DNA of 64,000 bases from Candidatus Sumerlaeia bacterium. GTDB taxonomy: Bacteria > Sumerlaeota > Sumerlaeia > SLMS01 > JAHLLQ01. The stretch is from the NCBI GenBank assembly GCA_019634695.1, contig JAHCAW010000004.1:1-64000 (forward strand), written 5' to 3'. Below the pieces are notes generated by a model. It saw only the letters and a list, made by a program, of their open reading frames with translations. It was not told the DNA's origin and searched no databases. Of this stretch, positions 46,001-53,175 are shown piece by piece; the stretch's first letter is position 1, and every line of letters begins with the position of its first letter. The position numbers and the translations under genes are program-made.

Positions 46001-46247
46001 TCGTGTAGGCTTGCGCGTACCCAAAGACGATGAAGTCGCGGTCGACGACCGGTCGGGTGGCCTTGGCCGGTTCGGACAGGAGGGGGAAAAGCTGCCCGGC
46101 CTCTTCGAGCGCCTGCCGCTCGAGGGCGTCGGCCGACGGCGGGCCGTCGAACTCCGGAATCTCCTGCTGGTGCGGAGACTGGGCGCTCAGGGGAATAGCG
46201 ACCAGGGACAGGAGGATCAGGGCTGCGAGGTGCGAGAACCTTCTCAT
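43062..46247 (-). CDS. Large secreted GH18-like glycosidase with lamin-tail and beta-sandwich domains
   Basis: 1061 residues. Signal peptide (1-22). A GH18-type barrel spans about 70-420; the catalytic strand is GVSFDFEPF with Asp194 and Glu196, but the first Asp of DxxDxDxE is replaced by Ser192. It contains PQYEISVYADP and LDYITYSGYDY as in spore-coat/chitinase-like GH18 proteins. Then a carbohydrate-binding-like sandwich (about 430-630), a lamin-tail (LTD) domain (about 640-770, INEFSYWGNAGEYVEIHGP) and a final lectin/LamG-like part (about 830-1061). It may act on chitin-like or peptidoglycan glycans. Start is ATG 46247, which begins the signal peptide. Divergent from tdk. Confidence 0.88.
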   Translation of the reverse strand: MRRFSHLAALILLSLVAIPLSAQSPHQQEIPEFDGPPSADALERQALEEAGQLFPLLSEPAKATRPVVDRDFIVFGYAQAYTRAVTINSVTTQGTLTDHYRWEGLTHVGSTFITFDATGAITNPSTWTNRNANLRAGGAAQAAGVKVIMVVLNREFDVNVINSVMTSATARTTLVNAIVSLLTNDAYCHGVSFDFEPFSWTAAARDGMTQFFAQLRAALPPQYEISVYADPTPSTTQWDIPNMEPNLDYITYSGYDYATGNTPRAITDHDNAIVQIANFYIARGMPAEKIVYTISSYSRVWTGTNAYGVAGTVVGAGGFTTGLAETTIAPTNGGPHTYQYRRGDEAAWYTWSVSGTNRVRTWDSPEALEYKIRNALSFQGTSTNGAGARLGGVGFWSLMWLAEPSSRNPLSSFAEVDRTRTYPHLYQLCQELLASPGTTKYLVTGFEGLDFRWRVPGESPDSLGVGANASRTLVTSPAGTGRPASTTNAMQVRFDFRNAGANRGFFRHEVLGTNTSPSVIDVHAVAALFDSTTAVSAHIHTTTSFPNYTVRMVVMDSLRQLETSSPFPLSGTGWREIVWDLTDPAQVHGRTTAEPAFVNGNGVINTAGGGARDIAFVGFLVEGTGLADVRVTIDEVSYEHRNAGGLDYKINEFSYWGNAGEYVEIHGPAGTIPAGVQLRTYSATDGSVLRSFSLAGLTIPVSGLLVIGDPSVSGVASSAGFSDSIDDLSDTNPSAMQLYNTVTGGVYDSVAYEMFGGPGDLVRQQTLGVLGEGWPWLGALGPGPIAFGRYPDGQDTNFNYADFSIMARSPGAPNGGAITTPRTFTFDAATPEVQFAYIWANAGVRASGVGASPSGGTVLRVADSSGGNIAWLGDAALGADGKGYTVTGQIYIPGSTEPAQALGVGFCGSQGTTYFATAPAASGYESGFWLAYENAAGEAINNGRPAHPGTFEFVWARNTNMGGGAVQLLGSATRASLGAPNGGWTTFELHIDPPANLLRARINGQNVYSGPIPEGAPTRGAIQIGHREIHAGGTTATEGTWVDTLVVQPLGASSSDRWAVR

Positions 46248-46463
46248 CGAGGGGGCACGACCGGAGAGGGGTTGGCGCCCGGCTGAGGAGCGCCGCCGCC
46301 TGCCCCGGGCAACCCGGCGCGCAAAGCGGACAGTACGAATCCTTCCCACTTCGCCCCGCCCACGCAAGAGGCAACCTGCACCGGGGAAGCCGCTTGCCCT
46401 GCCGGCCGCGGCCGGAGAGCACTTCCCCGCCGTACCATTCGGATCCCTCGGGAGCCAGACCCC

Positions 46464-47072
46464 ATGGCCCAGCTCTACTTCCGCTACTCCTCGATGAACG
46501 CGGGCAAGTCGATCGAGATCCTCAAGATCGCGAACAACTACGAGGAGCAGGGCAAACGGGTGCTGCTGTTCACGCACAAGATCGACACGCGCTACGGCGA
46601 GGGCGTGATCCAGTCGCGCGTGGGCCTGCATCGGCCCGGCATCCCGATCGACGACGACATGAACGTGGCGGCCGTCGTGCGTGCGCACCTGCCGTTGCAC
46701 TGTGTGCTGGTCGACGAGGGGCAGTTTCTCACGCGCGAGCACGTGCGTCAGTTCTGCGACATCGTCGACACCGACAACATTCCGGTGATCGTCTACGGCC
46801 TGCGCGCCGACTTCCAGAACCGGCTCTTCCCCGGCAGCGAGGCGCTGCTGATCTTCGCCGACAAGATCGAGGAGGTGAAGACGGTCTGCTGGTTCTGCAA
46901 CCGCAAGGCGCTGATGAACCTGCGGGTGGCGAACGGCCGGCCGGTGCGCGAGGGCGAGCAAATCCTGATCGGCGGCAACGAGAGTTACATCCCCGTCTGC
47001 CGGCGGCACTTCTACTCCGAGACGCTGCCGTGGGATCCCGCGAAGACGAAACGCGAGCCGGCGGTGCAATGA
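46464..47072 (+). CDS. tdk: Thymidine kinase
   Basis: 202 residues of the type II thymidine kinase: P-loop SSMNAGKS, LVDEGQFL (catalytic Glu), YGLRADF and GGNESYIPVCRRHF at the end, with the zinc-binding CWFCNRKA pair and the final C-x-x-H. It phosphorylates thymidine for salvage. It is a single gene divergent from the GH18 gene with a 216-base gap and is followed by a 164-base gap before dapA. Confidence 0.97.
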   Translation: MAQLYFRYSSMNAGKSIEILKIANNYEEQGKRVLLFTHKIDTRYGEGVIQSRVGLHRPGIPIDDDMNVAAVVRAHLPLHCVLVDEGQFLTREHVRQFCDIVDTDNIPVIVYGLRADFQNRLFPGSEALLIFADKIEEVKTVCWFCNRKALMNLRVANGRPVREGEQILIGGNESYIPVCRRHFYSETLPWDPAKTKREPAVQ

Positions 47073-47141
47073 GAGCATCCGCCGGTTAATCGCTTTCGCG
47101 CGTTTTCGGCATTTTAACTTTCAACCCCCATGTTGACTCTG

Positions 47142-47182
47142 GCGATCGTGGACGCCTTCGTGCCACGGTATGCCACGATCGC
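47142..47182. promoter_or_regulatory. 10-bp inverted repeat upstream of dapA
   Basis: GCGATCGTGG (47142-47151) pairs perfectly with CCACGATCGC (47173-47182), with a 21-base spacer. A TTGACT at 47133-47138 just before it may be a -35 element. A second small stem pairs 47205-47211 with 47218-47224, right before GGGGAG and ATG 47237. Could be an operator or a leader hairpin for the dap operon; no lysine-riboswitch layout is seen. Confidence 0.45.
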
Positions 47183-47236
47183 AGGCGATCGAATCCATTT
47201 CAATGACCCGGATGGAACCGGGTCGGGGAGCCTCCC

Positions 47237-48205
47237 ATGATTTCTCCGTCGTGTCTTCGCGGCTGCCACGTGGCGCTGATCACACCGATGGTGCGGCGCG
47301 GCAAACTCATGGTGATGGACCACGACCTGCTGTTCAAACAAATCGCGCGCTGTGTGGATGCGGGTGTCGCCGGTGTGCTGTTCGCCGGCACCACCGGGCA
47401 ATCCGCGACGCTGACGCACGACGAACAGGTCGAGCTCGTGACGCGCGGCATCGAATTCGCCCGCGAGCGCGCCCGCGCCGCCGGCCGCACCATCGTCTGC
47501 CTGGCCAGCGCCGGCTCCAACAGCACCGCCGAGGCGTTGTCGATGTCCGTCCGCATCGCCGACGCGGTCGCGCCCGACGCCCTGCTGCACGTCACCGGCT
47601 ACTACAACAACCCGCCGCAGGAGGGCCTGCGCGCGCACTTCGAGGCGATCGCCGACGAGATGGCCCCGCGGGGCGTCGGCATCATCCTCTACAACATCCC
47701 GGGCCGCACGGCCAGCCGCATCGAGCCCGCCACGATGGTCCGCCTCGCGCAGCACCCCGCCATCGTCGCCGTCAAGGACGCCAACGGCGACCTCGAGTCG
47801 CTCCGACGCATCCGCGCCGAAACCGATCCCGGCACCTTCGCCCTGCTGTCGGGCGAGGATCATCTGGTGGCGGACATCATCCGGCTCGGCGGCGTCGGGG
47901 TGATATCGGCCTCGGCGAATCGCTGGCCCGGAGAGTTCCAGCGCCTCGCCGAGCTTGCCCTTGCCGGCGAGATCGAAGCCGCCGACGCGCTCCAGGCCGC
48001 CCTGCTGCCCTGCATCGAGGCGGTCTTCGCCGTCAAGAACCCGATCCCGCTGCACCACATGCTCGGCGCCGGTCTGCGCTTGCCGCTCGTGCAGGTGGCC
48101 GAGCTTGATGAAGCCAATCGTCGGCGCGTGCTCGACAAGATCGCCCGCGCCGAATCCATCGCCGACTTCCCGCACGTCGGACTCGCCGCCGGAGCCCACC
48201 CATGA
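47237..48205 (+). CDS. dapA: 4-hydroxy-tetrahydrodipicolinate synthase
   Basis: 322 residues of the class I aldolase barrel: FAGTTGQSATL (substrate Thr pair), LYNIPGRT (Tyr) and VAVKDANGD with the Schiff-base Lys. It condenses pyruvate with aspartate semialdehyde, the first step to diaminopimelate and lysine. GGGGAG lies 7-12 bases before ATG 47237. dapD overlaps by 4 bases. E. coli DapA is 292 residues, so the N-terminal and C-terminal ends are somewhat longer here. Confidence 0.96.
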   Translation: MISPSCLRGCHVALITPMVRRGKLMVMDHDLLFKQIARCVDAGVAGVLFAGTTGQSATLTHDEQVELVTRGIEFARERARAAGRTIVCLASAGSNSTAEALSMSVRIADAVAPDALLHVTGYYNNPPQEGLRAHFEAIADEMAPRGVGIILYNIPGRTASRIEPATMVRLAQHPAIVAVKDANGDLESLRRIRAETDPGTFALLSGEDHLVADIIRLGGVGVISASANRWPGEFQRLAELALAGEIEAADALQAALLPCIEAVFAVKNPIPLHHMLGAGLRLPLVQVAELDEANRRRVLDKIARAESIADFPHVGLAAGAHP

Positions 48206-49002
48206 ACGATCCCGTGCAACTCAAAGCCTGCATCGACGCCGCGTGGGAAGGCGGCATCGACGATCCCGATGCGCGCGAAGCCGTGCTGACGACCCTCAAC
48301 CTGCTCGACCGTGGATTCCTCCGCACCGCCGAGAAGACCGCGGGCGGCTGGGTGGTTCACGCCTGGGTGAAGAAGGCGGTCCTGCTGTCGTTTCGGTTCG
48401 GCGTCAGCGTTGAGATGACGGCGGGCCCGCTCGAGTGGTTCGACAAGGTGCATCTCAAGTCCGGCTGGAAGGACGCCGGGGTGCGCTGCGTGCCGGGAGC
48501 GGTGGTGCGCCACGGCGCGTTCGTCGAGCCCGGCGCCGTCCTGATGCCCTGCTTCGTCAACATCGGGGCGCGCGTGGGCGGTGGGACACTCGTGGACACA
48601 TGGGCGACGGTCGGCTCGTGCGCGCAGGTCGGGCGCGACTGCCACATCTCGGGCGGTGTCGGCATCGGCGGCGTGCTCGAGCCGGTGCAGGCCGCACCGG
48701 TGATTCTCGAGGACAACGTCTTCGTCGGCGCGCGCAGCGAGATCGTCGAGGGCGTGATCGTCGAGGAGGGCGCCGTGCTGGCGATGGGGTGCTACATCGG
48801 GGCCTCGACGCGTCTGTACGACGCGACGACCGGTCGCGAGCTGCCCCCGGGCCGCATTCCGTCGCGCGCGGTCTGCGTGCCCGGTTCGCTGCCCGCGCGT
48901 GACGGCACGCACTCCACCTACGCCATCATCCTGAAGAAATACCGCGACGCGCGGACCGACGCGCGCACGGCCCTCAACGCGATTCTGCGCGAGGGGGGCT
49001 GA
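48202..49002 (+). CDS. dapD: Tetrahydrodipicolinate N-succinyltransferase
   Basis: 266 residues, a left-handed beta-helix with hexapeptide repeats (ARVGGGTLVDTWATVGSCAQ, HISGGVGIGGVLEP, FVGARSEIVEGVIVEEGAVL) and the KKYRDARTDARTALN end. It uses succinyl-CoA, so this organism follows the succinylase branch of diaminopimelate synthesis. Both ends are coupled: ATGA with dapA, and dapB begins 3 bases after its stop. dapC/dapE are not in the window. Confidence 0.97.
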   Translation: MNDPVQLKACIDAAWEGGIDDPDAREAVLTTLNLLDRGFLRTAEKTAGGWVVHAWVKKAVLLSFRFGVSVEMTAGPLEWFDKVHLKSGWKDAGVRCVPGAVVRHGAFVEPGAVLMPCFVNIGARVGGGTLVDTWATVGSCAQVGRDCHISGGVGIGGVLEPVQAAPVILEDNVFVGARSEIVEGVIVEEGAVLAMGCYIGASTRLYDATTGRELPPGRIPSRAVCVPGSLPARDGTHSTYAIILKKYRDARTDARTALNAILREGG

Positions 49003-49004
49003 CG

Positions 49005-49814
49005 ATGCACGCGCCCGTCCTGCTGGCCGGCCTGCCGGGCCGGATGGCGTGCGAGGTCGCCGCGGTGCTGGCCGAAGCGGACGACATCGAGTTGCTCGAC
49101 GTGGCACTCGGTGGCGTCCGCGCGGCCGGCTCGTCGTGCGTGGCGGGTGGTCGGGCGTTTCGGGTGCTCGGCCCACAGGAGCGCGCCGCGTTCGATCCGC
49201 CGGCGGCCTGCATCGCCGTGGACTTCACGACTCCCGCTGCCGCGCTGGACAACATCGCCTGGTACGTCGAACGCGGCATCCCGTTCGTAATGGGCACGAC
49301 CGGGTTCGACTCGGCGAAGGCAAGGGCCCTCGTCCAGCAATCCCGGGTCCCGGCGGTGATCGCTCCGAACATGGCCGCGCCGATCGTGTTGATCCAGACG
49401 GCACTCGACGATCTCGCGCGCCGCTTTCCCGACGCACTTGCCGGGGCGCAGACGACGATTCGCGAGAGCCATCAGGCAACCAAACGCGACACGAGCGGCA
49501 CCGCGCGGGCGCTTGTGCGTGCCTTGTCGGCGCTCGGCACCGACGCGCGCGAGGAGGCCATCGAGAGCATCCGCGATCCGGAGGCTCAGCGCGGCCTGCT
49601 CGGCATTCCCGACGAGCACCTGGCCGGCCATGCGTTCCATCGCTACCGCATCGCCGCGGCAGCCGGGACGGTCGAGCTGGTGCTCGAGCACAACGTGCTC
49701 GGCCGGCGCGTCTACGCCGAGGGTGCCGCGCGGGCGCTCGCGTTCCTGCGGGCACGCGTGGCCGCAGGCGCGCGCGGCGAGGTCTTCTCGATGACCGACG
49801 TTCTGGCCGGCTGA
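49005..49814 (+). CDS. dapB: 4-hydroxy-tetrahydrodipicolinate reductase, plant-type-like
   Basis: 269 residues. The nucleotide-binding start is shortened (VLLAGLPGRMA), the GTTGF segment and the catalytic region ESHQATKRDTSGTA follow. Usual bacterial DapB has E-[AG]-HH-x-x-K-x-DAPSGTA; here the second His is Gln and one residue is missing before SGTA, as in the plant-type DapB group. Lys and Asp are kept. It completes the dapA-dapD-dapB set and should reduce the dapA product with NAD(P)H. 123 bases without a gene separate it from the membrane protein gene at 49938. Confidence 0.92.
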   Translation: MHAPVLLAGLPGRMACEVAAVLAEADDIELLDVALGGVRAAGSSCVAGGRAFRVLGPQERAAFDPPAACIAVDFTTPAAALDNIAWYVERGIPFVMGTTGFDSAKARALVQQSRVPAVIAPNMAAPIVLIQTALDDLARRFPDALAGAQTTIRESHQATKRDTSGTARALVRALSALGTDAREEAIESIRDPEAQRGLLGIPDEHLAGHAFHRYRIAAAAGTVELVLEHNVLGRRVYAEGAARALAFLRARVAAGARGEVFSMTDVLAG

Positions 49815-49937
49815 CATCGACTTTCGACAATCGACCGCCAAGTGCCGATTGCGTCCCTGTCAGCAGCAGGCGGATACTTCGCTTCTACCGTTGGCTTGAA
49901 GACACGCGCGCGGGGGGCCGCGACGCCGGAGGGGGCC

Positions 49938-50717
49938 ATGGGCGAGGCGATTCAGCGATTGGGGAATCTGCTGGTGCGGCGGGCTTTTTCGGCCTCCGAG
50001 TGGGAGGCCAGTTGCTCGGGCAGTCGGGCGCTGCTGGTGCATGGCGGCGCTGCCGCCACCGTCGGCGTCGTGGTCGCCACGAACCTGTGGGCCGCGCACA
50101 GCGGCGACACCGCGCCATGGGAGGTGCAGATCACCATGGCGAGCGCTCCCGGCATTCTTGCTTTTCTGGTCTCCGCCGTCGCCGTCCTGGCGTGGTGGCT
50201 GCGCGAGAGCACGCGGGCGCGCATGGCCGAGCTGCACATGACGCCCGTCATGCCCTCGGACTTCGCGCTCGCCGCGATTGCCCCCGTCCGACTGGTGCTT
50301 GCGGCAGCCTGCCTGCCCGCGGTGCTGGCCCCCCTCTTCGCGGCTCTCTACGGCAGGCTGATCGGCATCCCGTATCTCGGCGCCTTCGACATGTGGACGC
50401 TGGTCAGCCTGTCCAATCTGCTGACGGCCCTACTGGCGCCGCCGTTGGTCCTGCTGTTTGCAGTCGTGATTCGTAGTCCGGGCTGGTCGCTGCTCGCTCC
50501 CCTGACGTGTGGAGCACCGTTCTTCATCTGGCTCGTGGCGGGCATCGTGATGCCACGCTTGCCGGTGGTGATGGAGGAGCTCGTGCCGCAGTACCTGGCG
50601 ATCACGGTGGCGGTGCAACTCGTAGCCTTGGGCCTTGTCGAGTGGTATCTGCCGGGCTTGGTCGATCGCTATGCCGCCCGCCACTGCGAGGCGCGCCTGG
50701 AAGGGCACGGCGAATGA
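49938..50717 (+). CDS. ABC-2-permease-like membrane protein without ATPase partner
   Basis: 259 residues with about six hydrophobic helices (residues 25-45, 55-85, 100-130, 140-165, 180-205, 215-240 approximately). Between helices 2 and 3 an R-E-S-TRARMAELHMTPV segment resembles the R-E-x-GT-x-E-LL-x-TP coupling motif of ABC-2 permeases. No ATP-binding protein is encoded nearby. ATG 49938 has GGAGGGGG about 6 bases upstream and is preferred over an upstream in-frame ATG. Its stop overlaps the start of the first GspG-like gene (ATGA), so it opens a four-gene unit. Substrate unknown. Confidence 0.8.
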   Translation: MGEAIQRLGNLLVRRAFSASEWEASCSGSRALLVHGGAAATVGVVVATNLWAAHSGDTAPWEVQITMASAPGILAFLVSAVAVLAWWLRESTRARMAELHMTPVMPSDFALAAIAPVRLVLAAACLPAVLAPLFAALYGRLIGIPYLGAFDMWTLVSLSNLLTALLAPPLVLLFAVVIRSPGWSLLAPLTCGAPFFIWLVAGIVMPRLPVVMEELVPQYLAITVAVQLVALGLVEWYLPGLVDRYAARHCEARLEGHGE

Positions 50718-51406
50718 GTGGACTCGCCCGCCGCCTGCGAGACGTTCCGCCGTCGGCGCTCATCCTCGGCGTTGTGTCGCTGTTGCTGGCGACGCTGGCA
50801 CTGGTGTTCGTGGCGATGCACGATCGTTGGGGCACGCGCGCCCTTCTTGCGCGGACGCATCGCGACTTGGCGACCATCGTGATGGCCATCGAGACGTACT
50901 ATCTCGACGTCAGTTTCATGCCGGCGATGGCGATGGATCCCCGCGAGACCCTCGATGCGGGACGGCTACCCCCGGACATGCCTCCCGCCCGCTCGTTCCG
51001 CCTGCGCCATCAGACGGCGTTGATGACGCTGACCACGCCCATCACGTACCTGACCCAGTATCCCGAGGATCCCTTCACGCGTCCGCACCGTCTCACGTAT
51101 CGCTACTACACCGCTGCCGGGCACGGGTGGTTCGTCGGCTCGTTCGGTCCCGACGCCGATTTCGCCAGCGGGGGGCAGTTGATGTGGCACGAAGGCGACG
51201 TTATCACCCCCGTGCCCACCACGGCCACGGCGCCCAACCCGCCGACGCCCGATGCCGCGCTCGAGCGTCTCTATGTTCCGTGGCAGCGGCCGCCTCTGGG
51301 CGCCGAACTCCTTTCCGGCGCCGGACCGAACGGCGCCTACACGTACGATCCCACGAACGGCACCACCTCGACAGGCGACATCTGGAGAGCAGCGTACTAC
51401 CCATGA
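50714..51406 (+). CDS. Anchored GspG-like protein, copy 1
   Basis: 230 residues. One membrane helix (about 15-36), then an alpha helix rich in R-T-H-R-D-L and the GspG-type body: AIETYYLDVSFMPAM, TLTTPITYLTQYPEDPF, LTYRYYTAAGHGWFVGSFGPDAD and the end YDPTNGTTSTGDIWR. Those last elements are the hallmarks of type II secretion pseudopilin bodies. The normal prepilin leader (G-F-T-L-x-E) is not present; the helix follows only a short Arg-rich N-terminus. It starts in the stop of the permease-like gene and its own stop overlaps copy 2. Confidence 0.85.
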   Translation: MSGLARRLRDVPPSALILGVVSLLLATLALVFVAMHDRWGTRALLARTHRDLATIVMAIETYYLDVSFMPAMAMDPRETLDAGRLPPDMPPARSFRLRHQTALMTLTTPITYLTQYPEDPFTRPHRLTYRYYTAAGHGWFVGSFGPDADFASGGQLMWHEGDVITPVPTTATAPNPPTPDAALERLYVPWQRPPLGAELLSGAGPNGAYTYDPTNGTTSTGDIWRAAYYP

Positions 51407-52098
51407 CCGACCACGAGTCCTCCGCACCTGCGCCACATACCTCCGGGCTGCCGCCCTCCCTCTTCGTGGCGGCTGTCGTCCTGATCCTCGTGCTCGTCCT
51501 GGCGCTGGTGCTGACTTCGTTTCAGGTGCAGTGGAAGACGCGTGCGATGGTGGCGCGCGCGCATCGGGACATGCGCACTCTGGCGACTGCCATCGAGGCC
51601 TACTACGTGGACTGCATGCAGTATCCCGCGATGACGCTCGATCGACACTTCATGCCGGACCGCGACCGCATTCCTCCGGGCGTCCCACCCGGGCGCACCT
51701 TTCACGCGGCCCATACAACAGGACTCTCCACCATCACGACTCCCGTCGCCTACATGGTACGCTACCCCGTCGATCCCTTCACGCGGCCCCATGGGTTGAC
51801 GTATCGCTACTATCGTCAGAGGAGCGGATGGATGCTGGGCTCCTACGGCCCGGACGCGGACATGCACACCGGCGGCCAGCTCCTGTGGTACGAAGGGGAC
51901 ATTCAGGTGCCAGGCACACATTACGGACGCGATGACGTGGTCCTGCCCGACGCGACGATCGAGCGCGTGTACGATCCTTACCGTCTTCACGCCTCCACGC
52001 AGGAACTGTTGGGAGGCTCCGGTCCCAACGGCGCCTACACATACGATCCCACCAATGGCATTTTCTCGGCCGGCGACGTGTGGAGAGTGAAGAATTAG
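51403..52098 (+). CDS. Anchored GspG-like protein, copy 2
   Basis: 231 residues, a paralogue of the preceding product with the same order: helix (about 20-43), AIEAYYVDCMQYPAM, TITTPVAYMVRYPVDPF, LTYRYY-x-GWMLGSYGPDAD, and YDPTNGIFSAGDVWR at the end. Sequence identity is highest in the body and low in the N-terminus and spacer. The start overlaps the stop of copy 1 (ATGA). Only 2 bases separate its stop from the superoxide dismutase-like gene. Again no prepilin peptidase leader, so membrane anchoring rather than pilus assembly is likely unless another start is used. Confidence 0.85.
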   Translation: MTDHESSAPAPHTSGLPPSLFVAAVVLILVLVLALVLTSFQVQWKTRAMVARAHRDMRTLATAIEAYYVDCMQYPAMTLDRHFMPDRDRIPPGVPPGRTFHAAHTTGLSTITTPVAYMVRYPVDPFTRPHGLTYRYYRQRSGWMLGSYGPDADMHTGGQLLWYEGDIQVPGTHYGRDDVVLPDATIERVYDPYRLHASTQELLGGSGPNGAYTYDPTNGIFSAGDVWRVKN

Positions 52099-52100
52099 CC

Positions 52101-53114
52101 ATGCCCGTGCGCACAACCCGCCGCAGGTTTCTGGGTGGCTGCCTCGGGACGGCAGCCCTGTGGTTGCTGGGCTGCGGAGGCGGCGACGATGGCGAGGGGG
52201 ACATCGTGCGCGAGGCCCTGCGCGCCAGCGCCCGGCGGCCCGGTCCCGCGATCGATACTCTGGCCGCCCTGACACCGCCGGCGCGCCGGCCCGCGAAGCC
52301 ACTACCCTTCGGCCTCGACGACGTGCCCGGCTTCTCCGCCGCCACCCATCGCATCCACTGGGAGCACCACTACCTCGAATACCTGTACCGCTGGGAGCGC
52401 GGCGAGCGCGACCTGCTCGTCGAGGCCGCCGAGCTCGCTCGCACTCCGCCCGAGGCCTTCGACGCCGCCCGATGGCGCCTGCTCGAAAGGGCCGAGCGCA
52501 CCCGGCAGGCCGCCAACATGATCGTCCTGCACGAACTCTACTTCGCCCTTTTCTGGAGCGGCGCCGAGCGCGCCATCCCGCAGCCCGCCTTCGACCGACT
52601 CGTGCGCGGACTCGGCGACGACTGGCCGGCATGGCTCCTCGCCTTCGAGGATGGCACCGTGCTGCGCTGGCGCGAGGAGGACTCGGCTTCGTTCGGCCCG
52701 GCGCCGCTGGCCGGCATCGACACGCCGGACCACACCTGGCGGCTCGACTTCGCCTCCCAAGCCGACGCGCTGCATCAGGTGCTGCGCAACATGCCGATCG
52801 CGCAGGGCGACCTCTTTCTGGAGGGCCGCCTGATCGGTCCGTTCGATCCCGAGCCACCCACCGACCTGACGCTGGCGAGCGGCGACGACTGGCAGGCCGC
52901 CGTGGACGATCTGCGTGCGGCCGTGGGTCTTGCGCCCGACAGCGACTCGGCGCGCGGGTTGGCGCTCGCCGCGGGCCCCGACGGACAGGTGGCATTGCTG
53001 GTGCGGCGAGGAACGGCGTTCGTCACGCCGGCACTTCTTCTGCCGCGTCTGCACTGGGGCATCTGGGAGCACTCGCCCGTGGCCGTCGTCCGCGGCATGG
53101 CCGCGACAACGTGA
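52101..53114 (+). CDS. Exported superoxide dismutase-family (Fe/Mn) homologue with Tat/lipobox leader
   Basis: 337 residues. The N-terminus has T-R-R-R-F-L (Tat-type, residues 6-11) and a lipobox-like LLGC25. The body aligns with Fe/Mn superoxide dismutase: H86 and H90 with Tyr94 match SodB His26, His30 and Tyr34; H144 (VLHE) matches His73; D207-x3-H211 (DTPDH) matches the Asp/His of DVWEH; WPAWLLAFEDG matches the WxWL-DG strand. Thus all four metal ligands remain. The second-shell Gln position is Met140, so activity is uncertain. It follows the GspG-like copy 2 by 2 bases and ends at a bidirectional hairpin. Confidence 0.83.
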   Translation: MPVRTTRRRFLGGCLGTAALWLLGCGGGDDGEGDIVREALRASARRPGPAIDTLAALTPPARRPAKPLPFGLDDVPGFSAATHRIHWEHHYLEYLYRWERGERDLLVEAAELARTPPEAFDAARWRLLERAERTRQAANMIVLHELYFALFWSGAERAIPQPAFDRLVRGLGDDWPAWLLAFEDGTVLRWREEDSASFGPAPLAGIDTPDHTWRLDFASQADALHQVLRNMPIAQGDLFLEGRLIGPFDPEPPTDLTLASGDDWQAAVDDLRAAVGLAPDSDSARGLALAAGPDGQVALLVRRGTAFVTPALLLPRLHWGIWEHSPVAVVRGMAATT

Positions 53115-53115
53115 A

Positions 53116-53140
53116 GCCCCGCCGGGGTGAGCGGCGGGGC
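53116..53140. terminator. Bidirectional hairpin between the SOD-like gene and the FG-GAP gene
   Basis: GCCCCGCC (53116-53123) pairs with GGCGGGGC (53133-53140), extended by one G-C pair, with a 7-base loop. It begins at the stop of the SOD-like gene and separates two convergent genes. There is no clear T-run, so it may need Rho or act as a stem barrier. Confidence 0.5.
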
Positions 53141-53175
53141 GGGGGTTGAGGTTCGCGTGCTGTCGTTCGCGCGGG

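Noticed and set aside
46248-46463. Cyclic-di-GMP riboswitch-like GC-rich stems before the GH18 gene
   Set aside because: The conserved GCAAAGCC-type core and tetraloop are missing; the stems look like ordinary GC-rich pairing.
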